Below, piece after piece: positions 10,923-23,159 of a stretch of 64,000 bases of DNA. Every line of letters starts with the position of its first letter. Positions within the stretch are counted from its first letter, which is position 1. This DNA is from Manduca sexta (lineage: Eukaryota; Arthropoda; Insecta; Lepidoptera; Sphingidae), in the NCBI RefSeq assembly GCF_014839805.1, contig NC_051131.1:3832913-3896912 (forward strand), given 5' to 3'. Position numbers and translations under genes: made by a program. Below the pieces are notes generated by a model. That model was not told the origin of the DNA, ran no database searches, and worked only from the letters and a program-made list of their open reading frames with translations.

Positions 10923-11683
10923 ATAAAACAAAATAAAACAACGAAATGAAAGAACATGCGAACGATCTCGGATACAGAACTGGCGAAGTGGCGTAGTATA
11001 CTTGAATTTAGGGACGCTTTGCACGGAAGCCGCCACAGTTAATTACGGGGGTCGATGCTAATTACTTTCCGACCGGCCCGGACACGACATCCATACAATT
11101 ATCCGTCGTTTGGCTCTGAGCATTGTTTCAAGAATAATGGCTTCAGTTTCTATAAAAACTAAGGAGTTCAAGTTGTACAATGTCTTCATTATCTATTCCA
11201 TTGTAAGGGTTAGTCCTAAAGTTATTTGTTTTTTGAATCCATTCATTATGATGATAATAAATTGAGTTTTCAGTTAAAAAACTCAATTCAGTTAACTTTA
11301 TACGATAATCCCACGTACAGTAAAAAATTAAAATAAGTTAGCGCAGTTGCTCTAGCGATGTTTTTGAAGTTCGCCAGACAAATTAATCATTATTATTAAT
11401 AGCAACCGAAATTCTTTCTTTCGGCATGATATATTACAGTTTTTATGAATTATAATAAATTGTGGTCGTTTGGGATATAGTACCAAAGTATGAATTGAAA
11501 TATAACAAAGGTCTTGCAAAATATTACGTTACATTGTTCATGTTATAAAAAACTTGAGAATTATCGTGGACGTGGCCAATTAAAATGTGTCATATTATTC
11601 TCTTTTTGGTAAAGAGGTTTTTTATGTGGGAGTAAGTTTACCTTTTATAATGTGTAAAATTTTTGAGTTATATATCATATTAT
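10923..11683. other. non-coding stretch with homeodomain-type sites
   Basis: A GC-richer non-repeat patch at about 10970-11120 contains TTAATTA (11039-11045) and CTAATTA (11058-11064), both core homeodomain sites, 19 bp apart. This would fit a developmental enhancer but is not proof. The rest is AT-rich with no gene seen. Confidence 0.4.
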
Positions 11684-11908
11684 ACTAGGTGTTGTTAGTG
11701 GTTTCGCTTGCGTGAAAAGACTTGTCCTTTAAAAAAGTCCGTCAGGAGCATATTACCGGGATAAAATGTAGTCTATTTCTTAATCCAGAACATGGTTTAT
11801 GTGTGAAAAATTTCGTCCAAATCTATCCAGTTGTGTCTGCATTTAATTTATCTAATAAACATATGTACATTTTCACAAACTTTTGCCTCCTAGTATTAGT
11901 AAAAAAAT
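11684..11908 (+). repeat. Rep-G interspersed repeat
   Basis: It starts ACTAGGTGTTG, contains TTACCGGGATAAAATGTAGT, then a TTCGTCCAAATCTATCCAGT segment, and ends TCACAAACTTTTGCCTCCTA just before GTATTAGT. A second copy lies at 48.0 kb in the same order. The family is well known in lepidopteran genomes, but I leave the class open. The 62-codon frame inside is a shadow. Confidence 0.75.
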
Positions 11909-12948
11909 AAATCAAATTTATTATGTGCGAAATTGACGTTCTATGCGGCCCGAATTTACTTATAATTATTAATAATGTAATATGTATAATGTAGGTATGT
12001 ATAAATTTAACTTATTAAAAGAAATTAACGCAAACATCAGTAATTGGTAACATGTTATCACTCCCGCCACGACTTTCAGCAAGATCCTATCCGTTTTAAT
12101 CAGTATAATTATATTTACAGCCACTTTTCTCTAGAAAGCGTTATTAGTTTTGATTTTATTCCTTCGTATTATATGAGACGATAGCGTGGTTCTATGCTGA
12201 AACAACCATCCAGTTCTTACAAATATAACCTGGTGGATGAATTTACATAATAACGCTACAAACAATTTTACTACATTTTGCAAAGCACAATCTTTAGCTT
12301 CCACTGCGTTTCTTCCTATTTCTTGTAGCCCTAATGAGACATCTTGGCGAATTGAATTCTCGTTTGAGGTGTCACACAAAGCGGCTAGAGGAATAAATTG
12401 GTTTTCTGTTAGTATATTTAAATAGAAATGTTTCCCTTTGCCAAATATAAATTATGGATATAAATGGACGAGGTCTAAAAAAGAAACAAATAAAAGAATA
12501 TTCAAATTAAGTCCTTTTTATTCAGGTTCATGTAGAATAATTCCTGCGTGTTTTTATTCTTTAATTTAAATGTATAATTTTTATTACCTACCACTTATTT
12601 TTGCAGAGACATATAATACTAGCAATAAGTTTGAGCGAAATAGAATTATAGTTAAAACATTAGTGGCACATGAATATTATATTGTAGTAATTTACAATAG
12701 GTTATTTTATTGAGCCGATAATTTAAATTAATGCCTTCAATATTCTATGAATCTGTAATGGCTGATCTTAATACTCGCTCGGCAAGTGCTCAGTCGGATA
12801 TGACAATTAGTAGTATGTATGTTTAGGTAAGTATTACATCGAGACATGTCTACGCCGAGCAAGCATGTTGCGTGCAAGGCTGTCGCACGTATGCCCTTAG
12901 AGTAAATACAGCTAGATTTCTTCAAACTAACGTAGTCGCTATATTATA
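11909..12948. other. AT-rich non-coding stretch, no gene seen
   Basis: Overlapping short frames on both strands near 12.1-12.4 kb have no recognisable content. Confidence 0.5.
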
Positions 12949-13307
12949 CAGGTATAATGAAACCAGATACTTATTTACTTGAAAAAACACTTTACAATAG
13001 GTTACTTGATTTAAATTAAAAAAGTGTAAGTTTTGAACAAAATAAATAATAATAAAAAGTAATTTTAATTTTACGCGCCCTAAAGTCACTACTACTACTA
13101 GAGAATTCGTTGCAGTGGCAACATCATACTTTGAGTCAGAAATAGACGCACGCACACGCCATAATCGCATTAAAGTGGTAAAAAAATCTTAAACTTAAAC
13201 TTATTGGGAAAATATTAGTTATTAATTGATGATTTTTTACACAATGTCAGCAAAGGTGAAGACGAGTTTGTGGTTCCATTTAGTAACGCAATGTCAAAAT
13301 GACCCTG
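12949..13307 (-). mobile_element. MITE-D copy with shortened left TIR
   Basis: The right end is the family TIR, read outward as CAGGGTCATTTTGACATTGC. The left end keeps CAGG and then jumps to TAATGAAACCAGATACTTAT, so about 20 bp of TIR is missing. The inside matches the copy at 42.5 kb in reverse, including ACGCGCCCTAAAG and CAACATCA. TA flanks both ends (12947-12948 and 13308-13309). Confidence 0.85.
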
Positions 13308-14447
13308 TATACAAAATGAAATGTTCCCCAATGAGTTTAGGAATAGCAATGAATATTCTTCCTAGAATACCAATATCAAAGAGTGTTTACTAGAAATAAG
13401 TATCATGCAATCTCGGAATAGAAACAACAAAATTTGATTTTCAATTTTAATTCGCAGATTCAGTACGTTGGTGGTTTCGGGGAAATATTGTACGGTAGTT
13501 TATAATGTAATAAATTTCATGTGAGTTAAACATGTTCTGAGAGGGTTTTATTACTAGCCAGTATTGTAAATCGCTAATAATGTTGAAAAAAAATTTTACC
13601 GTGCGTCGCCTCATTTGGAAATTCTGACCGTGCAATAAATAGCTCAGTGCGCCCTTTAGAATGGAACAATAAATCAAAATCGAAGGCTACGGATGATTAT
13701 TGTTCCCCATATCACATTCTCAGGGATTGATTGTTTTTGACTAGTTTAAAGTTTTATGATAGATTTGATTAAAAACGTATAAACTAATAATATTGTAATA
13801 CAGATGTCGTATTGGGAAAATTACGACGGAACATCGTTTCTATTTACCAAAATTTACCAATATCCTAAAATAAACCGCACGCGTTTAAGTTCCACCAAGT
13901 AAATAAACGAGGAATGTGATACAGCGAACACAAAACCCAAAACACGGGCTTGAACATCGGTGACATTTAATACTCAACTGCAAAATACACTGCATCAGTT
14001 GAAATTTGTGTCTATTTTCACGAGAGACGTTCTCCAATGAATTTGGTCGTTAAAGCAAATTGCAGCGGCTTTTCTTAAGCGCTTTGCGAGAACATCGAGT
14101 AATGTGCTACAGCGCTGAAAAGCGTTTTGATTCTAAATGGACCATTCAGTTTAGACTATATTACCACTTACGAATGAACTGGAGTAAAACTGCTGTGGTT
14201 ACTTAAAATATCTTTGATTCTAGATTTTTAGATGAAGGTAAGAAAACAAAAATTTACTCTGTGGAACATTTTGTAACGCATTTTTTCACGATATTGCTTA
14301 AATGTATCTGCTTTTGTAGTCTACGGCGAAATACTTGAACCCAATTCGATAGATTTTATACTGCGCAACAGTTCCTCCTGTCACCTAATTAACCATTCAT
14401 ACATCCGAAGTCTCCACATACAGGAGGTCACACACCGACGTTCATTG
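13308..14447. other. non-coding stretch, no gene seen
   Basis: Single-copy within the window. Only short chance frames are present. Confidence 0.5.
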
Positions 14448-14505
14448 TATTGTATAAGCCTATAATGTTCCAATTATGGGCAAAGGCCTCCCCAATACAC
14501 ACCGA
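14448..14505. repeat. short repeat fragment
   Basis: The text GGGCAAAGGCCTCCCCAATA after CCTATAATGTTCCAATTAT is familiar from an abundant lepidopteran repeat. There is no second copy here, so the call rests on recollection. Confidence 0.35.
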
Positions 14506-15598
14506 CGTTAGTAATTAAAAATCCTTATCACAGGTATGTGGGTTGCATAGGGTTAGATTGGTCCTAAGGTTGTTAGGGGCGGTGCAGTGAGCCGGCAATC
14601 GGCCCGGCCCGCCTGCCGCCGTTCAATTTAGAAATTCCCATGTGCCGCGTCGAATCTGATGCGCTTGACAATTTTTCTCGTTGTGTACGCAAACTTTTTC
14701 TTCCAACACAATTGAATTTGAATATCGAATAGTGTTTGTATTGATGTTTGAAAGGTTTTATTGTATGAGTATTAAGTTTTTCAAGCTTGGTGGATGTTTG
14801 GCAATGTATTGATTGTTTACAGAATTAGAGATTAAGTATTACACTTTTCCGAGTTCTTGAAAACAATGCTCAAAATATGTATGTTTAGTGGTAGGTACAC
14901 TTTGATAGAGGTCAAAAGCACAATAGCACAGGTAGCGCGGGCTTGAGAAAGATTCGGTAAACTATCCTAAGGAATTACCAACTTTAATATGATATAAGAC
15001 TCCATCCTTTATATCCAGACTTCGCAGACTGAGTTACTTATAGAACATACTTTAACCTATGGTAGGTTTATATAAAACATCCTGCCAATAGGTACAAAAG
15101 CGATAAACTCTTAAACAAGCAACGTAGTTTTCGATATTTTCTTGTATCTTAAATTTTATTTTATATATATAAAACTCAAGATACATACCACAACAATCTA
15201 GGTTCCTAAATGCGAACTTCTACATTATCTTATATTCCAGCCCAAAACGACCCTAGGTTTTCATATTAAAAATAACGACCTATCCCAAAGCAAGCCTTCC
15301 CTTAAAATCTTAGTTTTAATATTATAAGGCTGTCTGGATTATACGTATAAAGTGAGAATACCCTTGCAATGGTACCTTATGGTAATATTGCCGCAGTTTT
15401 GCTGGCGTTATGTTTTGGCCGGGTTGTACAAGACACGTAAAGTAAGCTCTAAAGCAAAATGAAATTGATGTATTCGTTTGGAGTTGTGTTTAGATATTTC
15501 TCTAAGGATTTTTGTTATATTTGTGCTAAGTTAGTACGAATTGTAACGGATATATGTGAAATTTTAAGATGTATTATGATTCTCCAATTTAGTACGGA
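14506..15598. other. non-coding stretch, no gene seen
   Basis: A GC-rich patch at 14570-14690 (CGGCAATCGGCCCGGCCCGC) matches no repeat in the window. The rest is AT-rich. Confidence 0.5.
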
Positions 15599-15803
15599 CA
15601 GTGATGAAGCGTCCATATAACTGGATTCTTACCGGCTTCACATGTCTAATTTATGCAAGCAAATTAAAATAATTGATGAAATTACCAAATAAATAATTTA
15701 TAGGATAGTGAGCTAAAATCGAACTATAAAAACTATATAATTCTTAATAGTACATACTATTTGTGTCGGCTTCCCTTTCGAAAAATGTCCGTCTTCGTCA
15801 CTA
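15599..15803 (+). mobile_element. MITE-I (hAT-like), diverged copy
   Basis: The left end CAGTGATGAAGCGTCCATAT matches the family TIR CAGTGGCGAAGCGTCCATTT. The adjacent GATTCTTACCGGCTTC also matches. The right end GTCTTCGTCACTA is a mutated form of CTTCGCCACTG. Confidence 0.7.
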
Positions 15804-16433
15804 GCACAGCGATTTATTTTGTGGTTTCTGGTATCTTAATTTCCTATTGTATATCTGTAGTACTTTTCTGTCAATCAATGTATGTAACTCCTAATTATAA
15901 TAGGACTAATGAGAATAACTGAAGTTAGCAACCATAATGTCATGCTATGCATGTCGAAATTCAAGGAACTGAGTAGTGCAGCGGCTGAGGCCACTGGCTA
16001 GTTGTGTCGCTTATTTTTGTTATATTGAATTAACAACTTTAGTTATTATATTTTTGGGTTAAATAATAGAAATAGCATAATTTATGCGCACGATATTATT
16101 ACATTAAATTATACCACAAACATATTTCAAACGTTTGTCAACTAGAAAAGGTAAAGGTAGCTTAATTTTGACAAATATCAAAGAAAAAGATTCAACAAAA
16201 ATATAAAAGAAATCTATGTTATTCGTTTCATAAGAACAAAGAGCTGTATTTGTAATAAAAATATGGCGATAGAAAGATTGTTAGGTACAATAATATCTTT
16301 GTACTTTTACGAGATAAAAATTAGTTAATGTCCTTTCTTATGGTCCAAGCCTGCTCGGTGTCAAATTTCATTACATCAGTTCAATAGTTTAGACGTGAGA
16401 GCGTAGTAGAGATACAAGCATACTGTCATATTT
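15804..16433. other. non-coding stretch, no gene seen
   Basis: AT-rich with no ORF and no repeat match. Confidence 0.5.
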
Positions 16434-16584
16434 ACTCACACACATACACATACACCTTTTTATCCCCAAAGGGGTTGGTAGAAGCGCAACTAGTGCACCT
16501 ACGTTTCGCCGCGTTTATTCTGTCCCATGATATGATAGGTGGTGACCTTATCGCCATATCGAGCACAAATTCGCTAATAGTAAT
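16434..16584 (-). repeat. SINE-B, head lost
   Basis: A (CA)n-like run is followed by TATCCCCAAAGGGGTTGGTA, a TCCCATGATATGATAGGTGG segment and GAGCACAAATTC, all matching SINE-B on the minus strand. The tRNA-like part is missing. Confidence 0.8.
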
Positions 16585-16829
16585 GCAGTTAAAATAGAAT
16601 GGATTAACTAAAATAATGTTTTTAATTAGTTACTCGTCCTTCCTTCGCAGGCTAGTCCTTTACCAAATTACGTGTGAAGTTACGCAACGTGTTTTAGGCA
16701 CTACGCCCCAGTTTTGCGGTGCCGTCGCTGGCTAACAAACCGACCGCAACACTTGTACAGCTACGGGCTTCGAACTAATACCCCTTCAGGCGACGAGCTA
16801 ATGTATTCACGTTGGATATATGTGCATAG
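16585..16829. other. non-coding, unassigned GC-richer segment
   Basis: The stretch around 16640-16810 has balanced composition and may belong to an unlisted repeat. I found no second copy. It is not a tRNA: the A- and B-box-like words on the minus strand lie too close together. Confidence 0.35.
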
Positions 16830-16987
16830 CAGTGGCGAAGGGTGGAATGGCCGAAAAGGAACCAACATATAAGTACTAATAATATACATAAATGAAGTGT
16901 GTAAATCGTTCTAACGATAATTAGATTTTACGTAAATTACGAAAGGGAAGCCGGTAGGAATCGAGTTATATGGACCTTTCGCCACTA
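16830..16987 (-). mobile_element. MITE-I (hAT-like)
   Basis: TIRs are CAGTGGCGAAGGGTGGAA and, at the far end, GGACCTTTCGCCACTA. The block GAAAGGGAAGCCGGTAGGAA matches the 23.0-kb copy in reverse. Target duplications are no longer visible. Confidence 0.8.
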
Positions 16988-17540
16988 TATTTACATTTAA
17001 ATGTTACTTGTTGGTTTGGGTGGTCAAATGTTTCGTATCTCTAGGAATACAGCTCTTTTAGGCCCAGTTTTCATTGTAATATAAAATTCTATATAAATAT
17101 AGTGTGTTATAATCGTGTTCATATTATTTTAGTTTTATTATAAAAAGCATTACATCAAATTCTAAAACGAGCCAAAATCAAAATTGAATAATAAACAACG
17201 GGGATAATTTGTAGTAATAAATTTAATTTTTGAAGTACCATTATATTTAAAAAATTAAATGCTGCAAATTCACTTCATTTTTATGAAATTCTTGTAAATG
17301 ATGTTGAATGAATTTTTATATTTTTACATTCGTATGTATAGAAATATTTGAATAAAGGGAAGGTTTCGTCGGAAGCGGTCGTGGGTTTTCACGTGAATGT
17401 ACCGAGTGAATAGAAAAGCTTCAATCAATATTCAGAAACGTTATTATTAAGAGATGTATGAATTTGTGCTCCATTTGGTACGTGTACGCGTTGATAGATA
17501 ACTGTTTGTTGTATCCTATAAAGCACAGTCAAATAATATC
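16988..17540. other. AT-rich non-coding stretch, no gene seen
   Basis: No ORF or repeat match. Confidence 0.5.
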
Positions 17541-17855
17541 AGCTCTGTATTATATACTGTCCAACAGTTGGGCACGGGCCTCCTCTACTACTGAGAGGGA
17601 TTAAGCCTTAGTCCACCACGCTGGCCCAGTTCGGATTGGTAGACTTCACACACCCTTGAAAATTCCTATAGAACAATTTTCAGGTATGCAGGTTTCCTTA
17701 CGATGTTTTCCTTCACCGTTAAAGCAAGCTATAATTCACAAAGAATACACACATATTTTTTTTTAGAAAAGTCAGAGGTGTGTGCCCTTGGGATTTGAAC
17801 CTGCGGACATTCGTCTCGGCAGTCCGTTCCTCAACCAACTAGGCTATCGCCGCTT
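17541..17855 (-). mobile_element. SINE-A, near full length
   Basis: Read on the minus strand it begins GGCGATAGCCTAGTTGGTTG (A box), then has B box GGTTCAAATCC, GGGCACACACCTCTGACTTT, the conserved ACATCGT...GAAACC middle, and ends TATATAATACAGAGCT. The two boxes mark a tRNA-derived SINE transcribed by RNA polymerase III. This is one of the best-kept copies. Confidence 0.9.
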
Positions 17856-20811
17856 ACTTAGGCACAACACAGTCAATACATTCAAATGCAATATAATATA
17901 TTCAATATACTATCTATGTGTACTGTAGGTACAATAACAAGGTGTTAGGTAATGCTATGGTTAAAGCCAGGACATTTAATTAGCTTTCTTTTGTAATTTT
18001 TTTCACTTGAGTCACAACTATTGTTTTTATTTTCTGCCAACCCCTTGCCACGAAGTGATAGACGTCGACCTTATCATCAGGCACAAATTCTAAACCCAGG
18101 AATGTAGGAATACAAATTTAACTAACATATGTATATACAAAGTAAGATTCTAAACTTTTTCTATTTTTGATATGTATTTAGTATTTCGTTTAAAATTGTT
18201 AATTATTTGAGGCCTTTGAGCCTTACGTAAAATTGTTGTTCTAAGCCTGGTATGTAACCTTTCATAACATAGGGTTTGATATATCCTTTTTTATTTGGTA
18301 AACTAGTTAATTTAGAAATTTCATTCATGAACGGCTTCGATTGAAATTTTTTAATGCATCAAAATTCACGATATTGAAAAGGAAATTCGTGAAAATATAA
18401 AAGTGCACGCCGCAAAACAATATCCTCTCTTTTGCGAAAAAATTCGGATATTAAAATACCGGATTTTATTTTATGGTGTAGCTGGGCCGCCGAACAAAAA
18501 TGATTTTGGGAAGTTGGAATTCTGCGAGGCTCAGCGTAATGGCTAGTCTGCGGCTACCCGCGCTTGCGCTAAACGTATTTTACTTTAGGTATTTTTTTGG
18601 TTAGTTAATTTGGAATGAGATTTGTTGTGCTGCTTTTGTTTGTAGTTTTGACCTGTGAAAAATCTTGAGGATACACGCGATGGACGGTATACAATTTTGG
18701 GAGATAAAAGTACAAAGAATAACTCGACGCGGAAATCATATTAATTCATTGTTTCGTTGGTATATGAAAGAAAATATTTTTTTGTATTAATATTAGTCGT
18801 TACTATTTTTTTGTATTAATACTAGTCCCATCTTTATGCAGATTAAAAGTATTGAAATATAACGATCAGGTACGTGTTGATATGCATGACTGATTTCTGC
18901 ATCTTGAAGAGTATGTTTGGTTATGAGTAAGCTAATATATTACTTACAGACATGTAATTTGCTGTTTTTACAATACTTCCATTGATATTTTAGGTAATAA
19001 TATCTATAGATACAGGTAATAGTAAGCTGCAAGCCATACTTTAGATACACTATAACATACATAAACATTGATAAACGAAAACTTAACATAAGAAACATTT
19101 TGCACCGAAATTCACACTATTTTTCGCTTCGCAAGAAACTCGGTCAACCAGATACGATGAAATAAATTGATCTAGTTCCATAATGTATTCCTACGTAGAT
19201 GTCATCTAGATATTCCCTACTACATTATTGAATCCTTTGAACTCTGGGTTAAATCGGGGCTTAGGTTGAAAATAGCTTCACTCAATATGTCAGCAGTGCC
19301 AATGTCATAGCTTACGTTATTTTCGTAAATTTTTCACTCGTTCGGAGGATTTATCTAGTCACTAAGCTTGTGTTACATAGTTTATATCTTAGTAAATGGA
19401 TCTTAACAATAAAATTGATAGATGTCTCTTACTCAAGTTTCAATCAAGTTCGATTTTACAAATTAAACTATCGTTTTTAGTCCCTCTTTCATAACTTCTA
19501 AGTAAATTCTACTCATCACATAAATATATACTTATAAGTCGACCAAATATAAAGCCAGACTGATATATGTTTCCAAATAAATGGTAATAAAATGACTGCT
19601 ATCTACAGTAGCTGTTTCATACGATAACTGTCATATACAATTAACTTGAAACTTCTGAAAAAGATCATTGCATTTATGTCATTGGTTTTAATCCTGAACT
19701 GAACTTGTCATAATCTGGCGTGTTTTATTTATTTATTTACGAACCAGTAGACTAACATTATTACTTATATTAAAGTTGGCACGTAAGAAAAGTTTAAGTG
19801 TACTGTCTTTGAAGGTAAGCATGTTATTGATAATGTCGGTTAATTATTATTAATCGGTACATTTTCCTCTTTTATGATCCTAATCAAATAAAAATAATAA
19901 TACACACATCTAAATGAAAGTCGAAATTGATTGAGTAAGCTTATTATTGTGTCACCAAAACTTATTTTGGACACATAAAGTCCGGAGTTGCAACTAAATG
20001 TGGTTAGTTGTTGAGTTTTACTTTAACAAACGAGCATTTCTGTAACAGTTATGTCTTTGTGCCGTTTGCTTAACTTGTCCAGCGCGTGATTTCTACGTAA
20101 GTTTAAATGAAAAGTGTCGTAATACTTCGCGGCACAGGTGCTGTAACGGGACGATCATTTAGTTCTCTGTATCGCATTTCGTTTTCTCGTCTTATTTCAG
20201 TTAAAAATTAGTAAAAATAATTATTTAGAGCTTCTTGTTTTTGCGTTTTTCGCAGTTTTAATAATTTCATTTATAGTTTTAGTAACGCGAGGACTTAGTG
20301 TACGGTGATATTTTAGTTCACAAGTTTAGTAAAAATAATATTTAAAGCATCTTATTTTTGTGCATTTCGTACTTTTAACGATTTTATACGTTTTCTTGAC
20401 ACGAAATTATAATACTTTAAAGAAATACTAATGCTTCGTTCTATGAAAATTTTACATTTAGTTTAACAATTGTAAAACGGAATTGGAAGCAAACGTCGAA
20501 ATGTTAAACGTGGTAAAGTAATATTTCTTTAAGCGAATTCACATCTTCAAACTGAAATTGTGAGCGCCGAGACTGCACGTTGAAATTTGTAAAGTTTCAA
20601 AGTTCTACAATAAAAATAGCAGATACCTCACGTTCCTGTTTTAATCTGGACGAGTTTCCAGAATTCTTTCCCGATCCAATTTTGAAGTGAATTTATTTTA
20701 AAAGGAAAAAGTTCAGTTGGCTCGCCGTGAGACAGCGGTTCCTTGACAATCTTGGTACTTGGAGTTCGGTCTGCTTATCTTAGTTTGTGGAAGTGTGTAA
20801 TGAGTTCTCAC
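17856..20811. other. long non-coding stretch, no gene seen
   Basis: Nearly 3 kb with no ORF worth calling. A weak SINE-B-like trace (GATAGACGTCGACCTTATCA then GGCACAAATTCTAAAC) lies at about 18040-18105. A GC-richer patch lies at 18478-18570. The rest is AT-rich single-copy DNA. Confidence 0.5.
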
Positions 20812-20891
20812 GCTTGGCGAGCACGGTACCAACTTTACCTCATATGAATTTGTAGCTTAACTTCAAGTATTTCTCGGTACTCTCGCCAAGC
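20812..20891. other. 80-bp inverted repeat
   Basis: GCTTGGCGAG at the left pairs exactly with CTCGCCAAGC at the right. Just inside, GGTACC and GGTAC extend the pairing with small offsets. It may be a small foldback element, but no second copy is seen. Confidence 0.45.
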
Positions 20892-21526
20892 TATATAGGT
20901 ATTTATTTGTAAAGAGGGAGAGTCGATTATAAATTGCATTAGGTCTGTGGAAGTCATTTAAACAGAATGTTATATATTTTCAATACATATAACGGTTAAT
21001 TTATGAAAAAAATGTGTTTAACTAAATATGATTGATGTATTATTAATTGCTAATCGCGATTATAAACTAATTCTAATAGCTATTTATCCATACGATACCC
21101 TCATTTCTGGAAAAGTTAAGACATAATTCTTAAAAACGTTTGCTTTTAGGATACCTCGTTATTTACTGTCACAAGTCGTTCACATTAGACGAAGGTGCTT
21201 ACGAATACACACACAGCATATATTTTGTCGCAAGTATCAAGAATGAAGTGGATATTTAAATTCTACGATATTTGGTCCAGATACGAAAATATTTGCGAAC
21301 CACAGAAAATCTCACGATGCTTGACTGTGATATTTCTGTCAAAACCGAATTTGGCATAAATTGCCATAAACTTGTCTATTTAATACAAAGTTATACAGTT
21401 GCTACAAGTTATTGATAATTTAAAAAGCAGTATTTGGTATGAATTTATTAATTACTTCCTCGGTGACGTAATTGTATTACGGTATGGCTGCAGAGTTGAG
21501 GTTTCAGTTTTGACCCCCGGGTCTTA
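20892..21526. other. AT-rich non-coding stretch, no gene seen
   Basis: No ORF or repeat match. Confidence 0.5.
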
Positions 21527-21788
21527 TTTTTTTATTGCTTTGAACTACGAGACGAGATTGCTGCTCACCTGATGAATTGAATTACAAAGTATTGTTCAGT
21601 ATTCCACTGCGCTCGCCATCCTGACACATGAGATATTAAGTCTTATTATGTCCAGTAGTTACACTGACTACAATGTCCTTCAAAGCGGAACACAACAGTA
21701 ACTACTGCTGCTTGGCGGCAGAAATAGGTATTGCGGTGGTAACTACCCAGGCGGACTCTCACATTTGAGAGACCTACCACCAGTAAAG
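21527..21788 (-). repeat. Rep-C, near full length
   Basis: In reverse it matches the copy at 25.2 kb: GGTGGTAGGTCTCTCAAATG, CCGCCTGGGTAG, then GCCAAGCAGCAGTAGTTACT, GACATAATAAGACTTAATAT and GGATGGCGAGCGCAGTGGAA, finishing CAAAGCAATAAAAAA. The A-rich end suggests a retroposon. It is abundant in Lepidoptera; class not assigned. Confidence 0.8.
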
Positions 21789-21799
21789 TCTTACAAAGT

Positions 21800-21970
21800 G
21801 AAATTGGGTCTTTCTACTCAGTATCAGCCAGAAGTCTGGAATTTGTGCCGGATATGACGATAGACTCGCCCTCTATCATATCATAGGAAGCAACAGATAC
21901 GGCGGAAGATGTATGCACCAGTTGCGCCTCTGCCTACCCTGTGGGGAATAAAAGGAGTGAGTGTGTGTAT
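21800..21970 (+). repeat. SINE-B, 5' truncated
   Basis: It runs from ATTGGGTCTTTCTACTCAGT through GGAATTTGTGCCGGATATGA to CCTACCCTGTGGGGAATAAA and a GTGTGTGT tail. The tRNA-like head is missing. It abuts Rep-C in the opposite direction, with only about 11 bp between them. Confidence 0.85.
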
Positions 21971-22740
21971 ATTTGGCATTAATGATTACTTCGTCGACTT
22001 TGAAATGAACGCCTAATATCTATAAATTGCACTCCTGTTTGATAACGATCAACATTCGGAAAGCCCTACCACGGCCAACTAGCTGTTGTTAAAAAGCAAT
22101 AAACAACCAAACGTGTACTTAATATTTAGACCATGAAATTAATATGTTCAGGCTTGAATGAGAGCTAATATTAAAAGTGCTATTTGTGTAAGATTTTTAT
22201 GGTTGGATATCGTAAAAAAATTGTAGCGTTTCTGATCGAATATTTAGATATGTATCGATAAAAATAAGGTTAGTTTTAAAAATAATATTATACGTAATAT
22301 TCAGTTCGCGTTTCCGATTTACCTTCTTAATATAAATATTTAATTTCATCTTGGCTTATTCTCTTTTTCCGAGTCAACTAAATCGTATGAGGCTTTCGAG
22401 TTCGAAAATTATTTACAATTTTTTTTGTTAAGTTTTTTTTTTTAGCTAAAAATATGTTTATAGCAGTGCATCTCGAGATAACATGAAAAATCATATAAGT
22501 TTTGCTAAGTAATAACCGAAAACACTCCCTTGAAGTCCCAAAATCTCAAAACTATCACGCGCTCATGGGTGAATGCCGGAAATCTTAGAAAAAGAAATGA
22601 GTATTCGAAAGAGGAATGAACTTTTCTGAGCCTCGGGAAATTGGAAAAATTTCCCTACTGTTGGTAATATAACAGCAAAGCTGCTATATATTGGTTTTTG
22701 TACTATATACGGACAGGACTGTAATCTAATTTAACTAAAT
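21971..22740. other. AT-rich non-coding stretch, no gene seen
   Basis: No ORF or repeat match. Confidence 0.5.
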
Positions 22741-22866
22741 AATGATTTATTATGTTTACGCGAATGTTCTAACATTAAAATTAAACTATTTTTCGAATTT
22801 TATCGCGGTTTTCATATTTTAATTAGTTCCCGACGTTTTGAAGATTCCAAAGTCTTCAATTTAATT
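22741..22866 (+). mobile_element. MITE-M, left half
   Basis: It matches the left arm of the full copy at 50.4 kb: AATGATTTATTATGTTTACG, CGAATGTTCTAACATT, TTTTATCGCGGTTTT and CCCGACGTTTTGAAGA. The right arm is absent. Confidence 0.75.
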
Positions 22867-22995
22867 TTAATAAATAATGAATAGTTAATATATTTGATTC
22901 AATGCAGTGACTATGAGACGATTCACATAAGTTTTATAGTACCACCATGAAAGACAATTAAAAATGCTGAAGGTTATTATAATATTTATCTATAC

Positions 22996-23159
22996 CAGTG
23001 GCGAAGCGTCCATTTAACCCGATTCCTACCGGCTTCCCTTTTAGGTTTATTTACGTTTGTCATAGTTTTAATTTTCTGTTAAATTGGCCCCGTGTGTTAA
23101 TTAAGGCTATTTTCATTTGCCTCGGGTTACCTTATGAAAATTTTTACCCTTCGCCACTG
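22996..23159 (+). mobile_element. MITE-I (hAT-like), intact with 8-bp TSD
   Basis: The 164-bp element has ends CAGTGGCGAAG and CTTCGCCACTG. It is flanked by ATCTATAC on both sides (22988-22995 and 23160-23167), an exact 8-bp duplication as made by hAT transposases. There is no coding capacity; the 67-codon frame over it is chance. It is the best-kept of the four copies. Confidence 0.93.

Noticed and set aside
16740..16805. possible tRNA-like boxes on the minus strand
   Set aside because: The spacing between A- and B-like words is too short for a tRNA or SINE promoter.
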